Source: Chrysogorgia sp. JL179-B06
Taxonomy: Eukaryota; Cnidaria; Anthozoa; Scleralcyonacea; Chrysogorgiidae
Direction of reading: 5' to 3'
Length of the DNA stretch: 64,000 nt
Assembly (NCBI GenBank): GCA_035772405.1
Contig: JAYKKM010000471.1
Coordinates: 1,690,501 to 1,754,500 of the forward strand
In this document: one piece after another, positions 39,601 to 50,940 of the stretch
Numbering within the stretch: the first letter of the stretch is position 1
Layout: the number at the start of each line of letters is the position of its first letter
Program-made: the position numbers and the translations under genes
Notes under the pieces: generated by a model
The model's database searches: none
The model's input: only the letters and a program-made list of their open reading frames with translations
Told to the model about the DNA's origin: nothing

Positions 39601-40060
39601 TATCTGGATGTTCTGCAGTAAGTGAGATAGGGATATATAAGAGTGTAGTATAAGGATAATTTTGTTGCGGATGACAAGAGGTAACGGGATCGGTAAATTA
39701 TTCCAACAGATTTGGCTATTTTTTACAAATATAATTTATGTGTACTTTCCAGGACAAATTTTCGTCTATGTGTACCCCTAAAAATTATATATGTTGTTTC
39801 TGGTTAGATTATTTGACTGTCGTATTGGACAGATAGATTTTTAAAAATGTTGTCAAGGCCGAAAAATTATACAATTTGTTTTACTTATGTTAACGGACAA
39901 TTTGTTTGACTTCATCCAGATATCAAGCTTTTGAAGTTCACTATTAGTTCATATATATCACATATAGTTGCTTAATATCTGAATTTGAATAATATATACT
40001 AGTGTGTTATAATATACACAATGTTGTAGTGAATGTGGGAGAGCTCGGGGTAGACATCCG
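39601..40060. other. No gene recognised
   Basis: A/T-rich sequence. The reverse strand near 39740-39920 may hold a very degraded LINE continuation, but no clear block could be read. Confidence 0.35.
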
Positions 40061-40861
40061 ACTAGTGTCATCCGCAAAAAGATAAGATTCTGTCAGCTCT
40101 AGGGCATTAGGAAGGTCATTGATATACAGAATAAAGAATAATGGGACTAAAATAGAGCGTACTCCACATTCTATTTTCACGATGGAGGAAGTGCCCCTAA
40201 CCTCAAAATTTTTTATTGTCTTATTTGGAAGAACTTTTAAAATGATAAAGCAACTTCTTTTGAAGATTTTCGTTTCTTCGCTTTCTTTTTGAGATATATC
40301 AGTTTGTTTGATACGCAAATGTCCGGAATTTACGTCACACATGCATAATAAGTTATCAGAGAATGTTATATATCTTTGCGTTCATCAAATAAAAACACTA
40401 AAGTGTGAATAACACATGTGCGTGTTTCTCCCACAACACCAAGCTTCTCGATTTTAAAGGATTTCGTGCGAGAATGAAGAGATACACACATCTCTGCAAT
40501 AAGTCATTATGCATGTATGACGTAAATTCCGGACATTTGCATATCAAACAAACTGATATATCTCAAAAAGAAAGCGAAGAAACGAAAATCTTCAAATGAG
40601 GTTACTTTATAATTTTAAAAGTTCTTCCAAGTAAGACAATAAAAAAGTTGAGGTGAGGGGCACTTTAAATTGAACAACTTGCTCACGATTTAAGAAATAA
40701 CTCTTGATCCGTTGTAGGGCAACGCCTCGGATGCCATAATATTCTAATTTTGAAAATGAAAATTTCGTGATGTAAAGTATCAAAAGCTTTTGAGAGGTCA
40801 ATAAACACACCAGCGGCTATCTGGCAACGTTCAGTGTGCTGTAATTTCAACCTGCAATTTA
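40061..40861 (-). mobile_element. CR1-like LINE fragment interrupted by a MITE
   Basis: On the minus strand, 40666-40861 reads LQHTERCQIAAGVFIDLSKA and FDTLHHEIFIFK (motif A), then GIRGVALQRIKSYFLNREQV. After the MITE at 40190-40665 the same protein goes on at 40061-40189 with IKIECGVRSILVPLFFILYI and ESYLFADDTS (motif C). The MITE thus entered an already resident LINE. Confidence 0.75.
40190..40665. mobile_element. MITE with ~160-bp inverted repeats (copy 2), inside a LINE
   Basis: Same family as 15474-15930: GTGCCCCTAACCTC at the left, GAGGTGAGGGGCACT at the right, with arms carrying TTTGAAGATTTTCGTTTC and GTCCGGAATTTACGTCA. TTAA follows on the right (40666-40670), but the left flank reads GGAA, so the left copy of the target has changed or the first base is lost. 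Confidence 0.75.
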
Positions 40862-40865
40862 TTAA

Positions 40866-41341
40866 AGGACATTGGCAACAAAAATTAAGTTTGTCTAATA
40901 TGAAAGAACTCGTAAAATGATAGAGTAACACCTTTTACAACTTTTCCGTATTTTACTTCGTTTTTGAAATATCTCAGTTTGTTTGATATAGTTTATTTGA
41001 GATGGTCTCTGACGTCAGGTGTGGGGTAGAGAATTTTCACTCATTAAAAAATGTCTTATATCTCAGTGATTGCTAAGTTTACAACGTTCATTATCATGGG
41101 GAGTTATTATACTCACACTTTCAAGTAAATTTGTGGAACAAACTTGAAGATGTAACTAATATTTTAATGAGTGAAAATTCTCCACCCTGCACATGAAGTC
41201 AGAGACCATTCATTTACATATCAAACAAACTGAAATATTTCACAAACGAAGTAAAATACGGAAAAGTTGTAAAAGGTGTTGCTCTATCATTTTACGAGTT
41301 CTTTCATATTAGACAAACTTAATTTTTGTTGCCAATGTCCT
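40866..41341. mobile_element. TTAA-flanked MITE, second family
   Basis: It starts AGGACATTGGCAACAAAAAT and ends with the reverse complement. TTAA lies on both sides (40862-40865 and 41342-41345). Long arms contain GAAAGAACTCGTAAAATGAT and TCAGTTTGTTTGATAT, the last block also present in the family at 15474. Confidence 0.8.
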
Positions 41342-41345
41342 TTAA

Positions 41346-42004
41346 CATTAACAAAACGAAACGAAGATTATTTAAATATAGAATTACATTTGAAAAAACT
41401 TACCCTAAATGAAATATGAGATATTCTAGACATAAGAACAGCATTACGGTCGTCGGAAATTTTAAGATCTACGAAACATAAATAACCAATTTTAAAAAAT
41501 TATCAAATTTATTACACAAACTTATCAAATACTTTTTCAAAAAAAATTCATGCGTTGTGTGTATACTTCTAATTGGATTTAATACTTCTAAATTATATAT
41601 TCGACCATTAAGCGAATTGAAGGCTAGCCTGATTTTCAGACTGTACCGTGAGCAATGTACCGTGAGGGGGAAGGAGTGAGCGACGACACCGTATCGTCTG
41701 AACATTAGGCTAATCGAAGGCTTGATGTTTTCCCATTGATAAGTTTCGAGATGGCTTCGTAAAGTAACTCAGGCTTTTCATTTTCCTCCTTTTCGTACTT
41801 CATTTGAATATTCCACCATCTTAATCAGTGTTGCAAAGTTGCAAACAAAGTGACGTCACATCTGGCCGCGCAAAATGGCGCCAACTTTTGAAATATAATT
41901 GCTGTCAAATATTGTTCTGCAAAGTTGGGTTTTTAAAATCTTTGAACAATTTCTTTTAGCATTCTGTGCTCTATATGCATTTTAAAACCAAAGTCTGATT
42001 AAAT
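41346..42004. other. No gene recognised
   Basis: No coding blocks, RNA genes or clear transposon ends were found. Confidence 0.4.
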
Positions 42005-42410
42005 TATTTTAAATGTAATTATAAAATAACATTTCGTAAACGCAAGCGGTGATTGGCTAAAAGCCATGTTTATATAACTGTATGTAAACATGGTTTTTCC
42101 ACGCCATTTTTATGAAATGGACTGTAAGACGAACCTTTGCTCACAAACAGCTAAAATGTCGATAAATATGTTCTGTGACAGCCAACAAGAAGAAAAACGA
42201 GAAGATTGGATGCTTTTCTTCACAGTTAAGAGCGTTTATGTTCATTTGAGCAGTCGACGACGTTGTCTAGCGTGAGTAAGGAGAATGTATATTTTCATCA
42301 TTTGAATAAAAGTGTCTTATTACTTATTTCCTCAGTGTTATTTTGTAAAAGAAATAGAAAACATCTTTCCGTGTTTACATACAGTTATAGAAACACTCGT
42401 GAAAGTTTGG
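42005..42410 (+). repeat. Dispersed repeat, copy 2
   Basis: Homologous to 19822-20217 over about 390 bp (TATATAACTGTATGTAAACA; GTCGATAAATATGTTCTGTG). Both copies lack a recognisable protein. Confidence 0.6.
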
Positions 42411-42959
42411 GAGAACTCTTTGGGAGAATATTTGTACGGATTTGTTTCTCATTTACTATATTTGTTTCTCATTTATACGAGAGTAACTTATCCTAACACA
42501 TCTTTGAACACCTAACCATACCAACTCTCGTCCACCTAGAATAGTGAACTAGTATCATACCTGTTCTGTCAACTTTTCCTACTACTATAACATAATTTCA
42601 TAGCCTTTCTGTGTGTCCTGCATCATGTTGGGGTTAGGATTACAATTAAGATTGGGATTAGGGTTATAAGTCAAACGATAAATTAAGGCCATGTCTTAAT
42701 TTGAGATTTTTTAACAATTAATACCTAGCCTTAAATTTGAGGTGAGATCATGCTGCATACTCCATTCATCAAGCAAGGGGTTGTTGCATACACGTATTGC
42801 TAATATAATACTGCGACAGACACCGTAGGGGTCTGAAAGTCGTCAAGTGTTCCAGTCGAGTTGGGTGCGAATTAGCTCCTAGCTCAGTACCTCGCTGACC
42901 AGTGAAAATTAGCCATTAACTATTTCATCTGTACGTACAGTAAGCGCATAAGTATCATC
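42411..42959. other. No gene recognised
   Basis: Unique-looking sequence between the dispersed repeat and the satellite; it contains GGGTTAGGATTACAATTAAG-type degenerate repeats near 42630. Confidence 0.4.
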
Positions 42960-43186
42960 CGATATCCGAGTTACTGAAGTCCGACATCCGAGATACTAAA
43001 GTCCGACATCCGAGATACTAAAGTCCGACATCCGAGTCGCTAAAATCCGACATCCGAGTTACTAAAGTCCGACATCCGAGTTACTAAAATCCGACATCCG
43101 AGTTACTAAAGTCCAAGATCCTACATACAAGTTATTAAAGTCCGACATCCGAGTTACTAAAGTCCAACATCCAAGTTATTAAAGTC

Positions 43187-44396
43187 CGTTATTTTTTTGC
43201 GGTCCGGTATCCATCTGATTCGCGCGCTCTGATTGGCTAGCGAGCGGTCCGGTATCCTACGATACGGACCCCGATACCGGACCGCTGTGGATTTAAAAAC
43301 AAAAACAAAATAGCTTTTTTAATATTTCGTATACTCGTCGCTTTTTACTACCTTTTGAGACAATATACTGCCTTTTGAGACAATATACTGCCAGTAAAAA
43401 CAAAATAAGATGGATATAGTGACAATGAAAGCTATCACAGCGAAAGCGAATTTTATTTTCCCGAAGTTGAAGATTTTATATACGAAAAAGAAAAAGTCCA
43501 GCGAAGTGGCAACATTGTCCAAGATAACTTGGACGAAATTCAAAATTTTATTTAAGAACAACGGCCTGAAAATACAGTTAAGTGTACCTACGAGATGAAT
43601 GTGCGGAACCGCTTCTGTGCTACAGTAAACGAACATGAGAAATGTTCTCTTGTGTCGGTTTTTCATGACCATAAAACAGAGAAAGACGGCAGTGTCGGAA
43701 AGGCTTGATGCTTTAATACAAAGCAGCTTCAGTTGTCCACAACCGCAAGATTTCAAACGTCCCGAATTGCTTAACAGTACCGCAATAACGTCAACAACCA
43801 CAACAATTACAGACTTGTTTTCCGGAGCAAAAATTGGCAAGTTTGAATGATATATACTTTCAATTTCAACTTCGCTTCAACTTTAGTTCTGGCGACACAT
43901 CGAGTGAGAAGCCGACAAAGACAAGGCGGCAAGATTCCGATTACATGTATCATACGAGACAAACAATGTTTTCAATTTTGCTTTTGCATGATCAATGATG
44001 AATATTAGTCCTGGTTAAGTCCTGGTTTGCTCTGTTCAACTGTACCTGTCGAATTTCCAATCTTGTTTATTAAAAAGATGACTTGAATGAGTTTGTCCTT
44101 TGTCAGGTGATTTTCTATATATGGTTCGCCTCTTTCCAAATATGGACAGCGGAAGTGACCACTAGCGTTTTAGTTTCCTGTGTTTTTTACACGGCGGCAG
44201 ATTTTCTTGTCTTACAATTATTTATAACAAAAAAATAAATATGTTATTTACCGTTCTGGTCGGTCCGTATAGAAAAATATTTGCCCTCGGTCTCAAAAAT
44301 GTCCCTCGGCCTGCGGCCTCGGGCCATTTTTGAGACCTCGGGCAAATATTTTTCTATACGGACCTCCCAGCCGGTAAATAACATATATATATCCGA
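43187..44396. mobile_element. Foldback-like insertion in the satellite
   Basis: It begins GTTATTTTTTTGCGGTCCGG and ends CCGGTAAATAAC, with short inverted ends. GCGGTCCGGTATC occurs twice at the left (43199, 43245) and once inverted (43273). The right end is a large inverted repeat (44239-44389). A frame at 43410-43598 has no family features. Transposon class unknown. Confidence 0.5.
44239..44389. repeat. Near-perfect inverted repeat, ~72-bp arms
   Basis: The arms share TATGTTATTTACCG, GGTCCGTATAGAAAAATATT and GGTCTCAAAAATG with few mismatches around a GC-rich centre (CCTCGGCCTGCGGCCTCGGG). A stable hairpin is expected in RNA or single-stranded DNA. Confidence 0.85.
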
Positions 44397-44675
44397 GTTA
44401 CTAAAGTCCAACATCCAAGTTATTACAGTCCGACATCCGAGTTACTAAAGTCCAACATTCAAGTTATTAAAGTCCAACATCCGAGTTACTAAAGTCCAAG
44501 ATCCTAAATCCAACTTATTGAAGTCCAACATCCATGTTATTAAAGTCCAACATCCAAGTTATTAAAGTCCGACATCCAAGTTACTAAAGTCCAAGATCCA
44601 AGTTATTAAAGTCTGACATCCAAGTTATTAAAGTCCGACATCCAAGTTACTAAATTCCAAGATCCAAGTTATTAA

Positions 44676-45138
44676 AGAGTGAGTGTCAACCGTCGTGCAT
44701 TGCGCGTTTGTGTTTATCTTTTTGTACGATAACGAAGTGTTTTGAACTGCTTCGTTGCCAACTTGATGTGGTATAAATACTTCGGAAATTCGCCAAGTCT
44801 TCTCAGAAAACCCTACAGAGGCTTTCTTATTCATCCACAATCCAAATACGTCGACTCGGAACCTGATTTGTTTGTTTGAACCTCGTCACTTGGTCTTCCA
44901 CGCTTCGCATCAGTCAAGGCTGACATCATTCGAAAAGAAAGTCAAGAAAACGTCGATTTTTGCGAAAAATACAGAAATAATTACTTTATAAGGTATATCT
45001 TCTTTCAATTAAAATACAAAATGAATAATTTATACCAAGGATTGACAAGATATTTACGGATGCAGTTCACCAAGGGAATTTCGTGCTTCGAAAAATGGCC
45101 GATCGAGCGTGCAATGCGTCACGGTTGACACTCACTCT
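44676..45138. mobile_element. TTAA-flanked MITE in the satellite, third family
   Basis: It starts AGAGTGAGTGTCAACCGT and ends with the reverse complement of this. TTAA borders it at 44672-44675 and 45139-45142, and the satellite unit continues on both sides (ATTAA / TTAAAGTCC). Length 463 bp, no transposase. Confidence 0.8.
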
Positions 45139-46068
45139 TTAAAGTCCAACATCCAAGTTATTAAAGTCCGACATCCGAGTTACTAAAGTCCAACATCCAG
45201 TCCGACATCCAAGTTACTAAAGTCCAAGATCCAAGTTATTAAAGTCCAACATCCAAGTTATTAAAGTCCGACATCCGAGTTACTAAAGTCCAACATCCAA
45301 GTTATTGAAGTCCGACATCCGAGTTACTAAAGTCCAAGATCCTACATCCAAGTTATTAAAGTCCAACATCCAAGTTATTAAAGTCCAACATCCAAGTTAT
45401 TAAAGTCCAACATCCAAGTTATTAAAGTCCAACATCCAAGTTATTAAAGTCTGACATCCGAGTTACTAAAGTCCAAGATCCTACATCCAAGTTATTAAAG
45501 TCCGACATCCGAGTTACTAAAGTCCAACATCCAAGTTATTAAAGTCCGACATCCGAGTTACTAAAGTCCAACATCCAAGTTATTAAAGTCCGACATCCGA
45601 GTTACTAAAGTCCAACATTCAAGTTATTAAAGTCCGACATCCGAGTTACTAAAGTCCAAGATCCTACATCCAAGTTATTAAAGTCCAACATCCAAGTTAT
45701 TAAAGTCCAACATCCAAGTTATTAAAGTCCGACATCCAAGTTACTAAAGTCCAAGATCCTACATCCAAGTTATTAAAGTCCAACATCCAAGTTATTAAAG
45801 TCCAAGATCCTACATCCAAGTTATTAAAGTCCGACATCCAAGTTATTAAAGTCTGACATCCGAGTTACTAAAGTCCAAGATCCGAGTTACTAAAGTCCGA
45901 GATCCGACATCCAAGTTATTAAAGTCCGACATCCGAGTTACTAAAGTCCAAGATCCTACATCCAAGTTATTAAAGTCCGACATCCAAGTTATTAAAGTCC
46001 GACATCCGAGTTACTAAAGTCCAAGATCCGACATCCAAGTTATTAAAGTCCGACATCCGAGTTACTAA

Positions 46069-46299
46069 TGTCGAGAACTGACTAACATTAATAGTTAATT
46101 TTATGGTTAAACTTGTTGACTTCCGGTCACGATTGAACACGTGAACAGTAGTGACTGGGGAAATTACCGGGTATCGAAAATGGACTGGGGGAGTTTTTGT
46201 GAATGTGAGTTTGTGTACGTGTAGAACTGTGTTTTGGTATGTGAATAAAAGAAACCTAAAAACGTGAATTCCTGTGTTGTGATCAAACAAATCCCGACA
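46069..46299 (+). repeat. BEL/Pao 5' LTR
   Basis: 231 bp, TG...CA ends. It matches the 3' LTR closely apart from two short length differences near its middle and a few substitutions. Confidence 0.9.
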
Positions 46300-46330
46300 T
46301 AGTGGCACCCCCGATGGGACTCAACGAACC

Positions 46331-49300
46331 ATGGACAAAACAGAACAATTATTGAAGGCGATCGAAACGAAAATCGAGTTATTCAAGTTTACAAACGAAG
46401 CGACACCGAAAACAGTGAGTTCAGGAAATGTCACATCTGTTGACAGACAACGAAGAACGCTAGAAAACAAGGTAGGGGTGGTCCACTGTTTGAAAGTAGA
46501 AGTTCAGGAGCTGAAGCTACAAAAAGGCGACAATATAGACCAAGTAAGAGAATGGAGTGCAGAGGTCGAAGGACATTTGGCTCTGTACGAACAAGCGGTT
46601 CTGGAACTAAATTTATTGGCTAAGAATATCAAGAGCGATACGCTTTAGTACGAAGAAGAACTAGTAAACGAAGCCAAACGAAGACAGTTCGAAGAGGAAC
46701 TAAAGTTTGAGCAGAAAAAGTTTGAGTGTCGGTTGGAGAAAAAATCGCTGAAAGTCAGAAAAGAACAACGAGTACAATGGCCGCAGTGAAGACACCAAAC
46801 TACCGAAGTTGGTCATCTCTAAATTTAATGGGAAACATACAGACTGGCTACGATTTTGGAACCAGTTTAACGCAGAGATCGACGCTTCCGATAAAGCAAA
46901 GGTAACAAAATTCTCTTACTTATAAAAGAGCTAGTCAACCCTTGGAAAGCTAAAGGAAGTGTCTGGTTACGTGAGAATGACTATTGACAAGCTCGAGGGA
47001 ATAAGAAGCGATTTGGTCAGGACAGACGACAACTGGCAGGAATGGCAATTTCCCGAGTTAATCGAAGCCCTGAGGAAATGGACAGAGAGGAACCCACTCA
47101 AGCATGAAGAAGGACCATCTAATAAGTTCAATGACCTGCCAAAGAGGTCAAAGAACTTCCAAACCATGAAGCAACAACAACAACAACAACAACAACAAGA
47201 ATCAAATCCCAGGTCGTGTGTTTACTGTGAGGAAACAACCCATCGATCGATCGAGTATGAGAAAGTGGTAAAGATTGCCGACCGGAAAAAGATCCTTAGT
47301 GATAAGAAATGGTGTTTTAACAGCACAGGACAACGTCACAGAGCTGCCGAATGCCGTAGCCAGACAGCGTGTCAACACTAGAGAAGGCTGAGAAAATGTT
47401 GGTAGCAAAGGCAGAAAGCAAGGTCATTTATCCAGTTGCAGGTGGAATAACATGTCGAGCCTTGTTAGACACAGGAGCTGGGAGCTCCTATGCTTCAGCA
47501 GCACTCCTTGACAAGTTAAGAAGCCGTCCAATTCGCAGAGAGTCTAAAAGGATTGAAATGATGATGCAATCCACAAACAAGATGATAGAAGTCCATAAAC
47601 TGACTGTCGGCAACCTAAAAGATAGCTTTCAGCTAAAAGCCGAGGTGACGAAGGTAGACCGAAGCAATCTACTATGTGTGGAGAATCCCAAGTACAAGGA
47701 AACGCTAAATCAGTTTTCACACCTCGAGGGGATAACAATGGAAGATGTTGACGAGAAAGCTGAGCTGCCAATCCATTTGATCTTAGGAACCAGTGATTAT
47801 GCAAAGGTGAAAACAGCAACCAAACCCCGAGTTGGTCAACTTGGAGAGCCTGTGGCAGAGCTCACAAAGTTCGGCTGGACCTTATTATCACCTGGAACAG
47901 AGGACGATCTTACCAAACTGTTGCTTGCCAAATCATCCACTGAAGATTATCAGAGACTACAGTGTATGTGCATTAGACGTACTGGGACTGGAGGAGCAAT
48001 CCGGTTAAGATCAAACCATCTATCAAGATTTCAAAGACCAACTATGTAACTCGAAGTCCAGAAGGTTGGTACCTGTATGAGACTGGCTTATTGTGGAAAC
48101 CAGACACCAGCTGCTTGCCTAGCAATAAAGCAGGAAGTTTAGCCAGATTGGACAAGTTGGTTCAGAAGCTAGAAAAGAAACCAGAACTCTTCAAGCAGTA
48201 TCAAGAGATAATCAAGGATCAAGAAGATCATGGAATCATAGAGAAAGCAACACAAAAGCCAGAGGGAAGAGAGTTTTACTTACCGCACAAGCCTGTCGTG
48301 AGGGAGTCCGCTGAGAGCACGAAGGTCCGTATAGTGTACGACGCATCAGCCAAGGAAAATGACAATTCACCCTCCTTAAACGACAGTCTTGCAGGGCTCG
48401 ATTTAACCGTCGGACATCGGACATTGTCCGACGAGAAAATACAAATGTCCGATCAATGTTACGACTTGTCGGACATTTTGTCCGACGGATTTATTTGTCA
48501 ATTAAAAACAGGATTTGTTTTGTTGTTTGTTCATGGCTTTTTGGTACTTGATTAAAATTTCAATTACAATTAATTCAATTTCTTTTAATTTTAAATATCG
48601 ATTTCAAAGCTTCTTCCATGACTCAGACTGCTCTTGTTTTCGAAAACATGTACGATGTCGTTTATGGCCGCGCAGGAAGATTAAAGACTACCTTGACCGC
48701 GCGCGGGGACTGACGGCAACGAAAAGCCACGCAAAGCATTAGCTGGACTCCTTTAAGAATTAGTAAAACTCCTTCAATTGAAGGATTCATTTCGTTCGTC
48801 ATTCTGATTCACGTATTGGTAAGATCCCAACCAGCAATTTGCCAACAACATTCAATCGTCGCAACTGCCAGAACATGTTTGCCAAAATTGTCGAAAATGT
48901 CCGACGAAATAACGAAATTATCGGACATTTTGTGCGATGAACTTTTCAAAATGTCCGACGAAATAACGAAATTGTCGGACATTTTGTCCGATGAACTTGG
49001 AAAAATTATATCGAGCCCTGGTCTTGAGACGGGGCCATCATTGCAAAACTTGTTGTGGGATATTCTGCTACGTAATCGGTTCAAGCCAGTGGCACTATCC
49101 GGGGATCTGAAACAAGCATGTTTGCAAGTCCGGATCAAGGAAGAAGATCGTGACGTATTACGGTTCCACTGGATAAGAGAAGACCCTAAGCAAGAGGAGA
49201 CCTATACAGGTTTACACGAGCACTGTTTGGATTAAATCAATCACCGTTTCTGTTAGGAGGAACACTGGAACAACACCTGAGCAAAGCGAAGAGGCAGAGA

Positions 49301-50216
49301 AAGTAACAAAGAGAACTGTTCTTAGTAAACTCTTGTTTGATCCACTTGGTCCCGCATCACCTATCACCGTGCTGGGTAAAATGATCTACCGTGACATCTG
49401 CGACAACCACTCACCGTGGGACGAGGAACTTCCAAGCAACCTGATGGAACGATGGTGTAAATGGTAAACTAAACAACCAAGGAAGATTGAAGTACCTCGA
49501 AGCCTTAACACAGAGAAGAAATTAAAGCCATTGCCTAGTCTCAGCGAAGTCACGGCTGGCCAAGAAGGGGATTACGATCCCGAGATTAGAGCTGGTATCT
49601 GGACATATGGCTATGAAGTTGATGAATAACGTGAAGAATGTACTCAAGGGTTTCCCAGTACAACATTGTTATGGTTGGCTTGACAGCACAGTGGCCTTAT
49701 TCTTGGATAAACAGGAGTGGAAATTACAAGCAATTAGTCAGCAACCGCGTTAAGTTGATACGTGAGAAGAGTTACATCACATGGAGACACGTGGGAACTC
49801 GAGAGAACCCCGCAGACATCGGGAGTAGAGGTTGCCACGCTGACAAACTACCTACCACGTGGTTTCAAGGACCAACCTGGTTGTCGACGCCCGACAAGTG
49901 GCCGGAAGAGATGGTTATCCAAGTGAGTGAGGAAACTAAAGCGGAAGTGAAGCAAATGCAACGCGAAGTTTTCAAATGCGCAGCCAAGAAGGAAGCAGAA
50001 GTCTTGGACAGCATCCTAGTAAAGCATTCCTACTGGAAAGCAATGAGAATAACCGCCTGGGTAGCAAGATTCCTGCACAACCTCAAATCCCCGCAAGAAG
50101 AACGTCGACGAGGGCCTTTAACAACTGAGGAAATCCAATGCCAAAGTCCAAGACAGTGGATATGCTCGACCCAGAAGCCTCGGTATTCAGGCCAAGACGA
50201 AAAGCAGCAGTGGTGA
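46331..50216 (+). pseudogene. BEL/Pao gag-pol remains
   Basis: Readable pieces in order: a gag N-terminus (46331-46648, QLLKAIETKIELFKFTN); KLPKLVISKFNGKHTDWLRF near 46800; a degraded zinc-knuckle region (47200-47380, CVYCEETTHRS, CFNSTGQRHRAAEC); an aspartic protease with active site ALLDTGAGSSYAS (near 47465); the start of the reverse transcriptase (VRIVYDASAKENDNSPSLND near 48330); after the DNA-transposon insertion, ETGPSLQNLLWDILLRNRF and LSGDLKQACLQVRI; finally a piece near 49780 (VGTRENPADIGSRG) of the RNase H/integrase junction. Many stops and deletions; the catalytic YxDD box was not found. Confidence 0.8.
48392..49020. mobile_element. Non-autonomous DNA transposon (hAT-like) inside BEL/Pao pol
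   Basis: It starts CAGGGCTCGATTTAA and ends TTATATCGAGCCCTG, with an exact 6-bp target duplication GTCTTG (48386-48391 and 49021-49026). Without the insert the protein frame reads on from NDSL to ETGPSL. Internal repeats of GTCGGACATTTTGTCCGA lie near both ends. CAGGG ends are hAT-like; most hAT elements make 8-bp duplications, so the class is tentative. Confidence 0.85.
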
Positions 50217-50306
50217 CAATGGAAGGAATCAAAGCAGTTCTGAACTTCGAAGACACATAGTATAGATGTTGACATTTGACACTGTTAGTGCCAAATCGGG
50301 GGAGTA

Positions 50307-50556
50307 TGTCGAGAACTGACTAACATTAATAGTTAATTTTATGGTTAAACTTGTTGACTTCCAGTCACGATTGAACACGTGAACACTGAACAGTAGTGAC
50401 TTGGGAAATTACCGGGAAATTACGGGGTATCGAAAATGGACTGGGGAGATTTGTTGTGGATGTGAGTTTGTGTACGTGTAGAACTGTGTTTTGGTATGTG
50501 AATACAAGAAACCTAAAAACGTGAATTCCTGTGTTGTGATCAAACAAATCCCGACA
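50307..50556 (+). repeat. BEL/Pao 3' LTR
   Basis: 250 bp. Compared with the 5' LTR it has an extra GAACACT-like duplication and a repeated CGGGAAATTA, explaining the length difference. Confidence 0.9.
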
Positions 50557-50912
50557 CTAAAGTGCGAGATCCGACATCCAACTTATTAAAGTCCGACATC
50601 CGAGTTACTAAAGTCCGAGATCCGACATCCAAGTTATTAAAGTCCGACATCCGAGTTACTAAAGTCCGAGATCCGACATCCGAGTTAATAAAGTCCGACA
50701 TCCGAGTTAATAAAGTCCGAGATCCAAGTTATTAAAGTCCGACATCCGAGTTACTAAAGTGTGAGATCCGACATCCAAGTTATTAAAATCCGACATCCGA
50801 GTTACTAAAGTCCGACATCCGAGTTACTAAAGTCCGAGATCCGACATCCGAGTTACTAAAGTCCGAGATCCGACATCCGAGTTATTAAAGTCCGAGATCC
50901 GACTTACATATA
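50557..50912 (+). repeat. 22-bp satellite array, right part
   Basis: This is the same array as 42960-46068, split by the BEL/Pao insertion. The units here more often have the CCGAGATCC form. Confidence 0.9.
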
Positions 50913-50940
50913 GCCGATTTTTACACAATGTCAATGACAC

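Larger units (their letters stand above)
42960..46068 (+). repeat. 22-bp satellite array with two insertions
   Basis: The unit GTCCGACATCCGAGTTACTA-AA repeats dozens of times in variants (GTCCAACATCCAAGTTATTA-AA; a ~29-bp form with AAGATCCTACATCC). Two elements interrupt it at 43187-44396 and 44676-45138, and the array resumes after the BEL/Pao element (50557-50912). The regularity recalls a CRISPR, but there are no unique spacers. Confidence 0.9.
46069..50556 (+). mobile_element. BEL/Pao-like LTR retrotransposon inserted in the satellite
   Basis: Two LTRs (46069-46299 and 50307-50556) start TGTCGAGAACTG and end CCCGACA. CTAA follows the right LTR and precedes the left LTR, giving a 4-5 bp target duplication in the satellite unit. 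A primer-binding-like TAGTGGCACCCCCGATGGG follows the left LTR, and a polypurine tract (GGGGGAGTA) precedes the right LTR. The internal part is about 4.0 kb including a 629-bp insertion, shorter than intact elements, and is full of frameshifts. Confidence 0.9.

Noticed and set aside
43319..43850. Host gene in the satellite insertion
   Set aside because: Frames on both strands are of similar length, low complexity and lack any domain; the segment is bounded by inverted repeats like a mobile element.
42960..46068. CRISPR-like array
   Set aside because: The whole 22-bp unit repeats with point variants; there are no unique spacers, no cas genes, and the context is eukaryotic.
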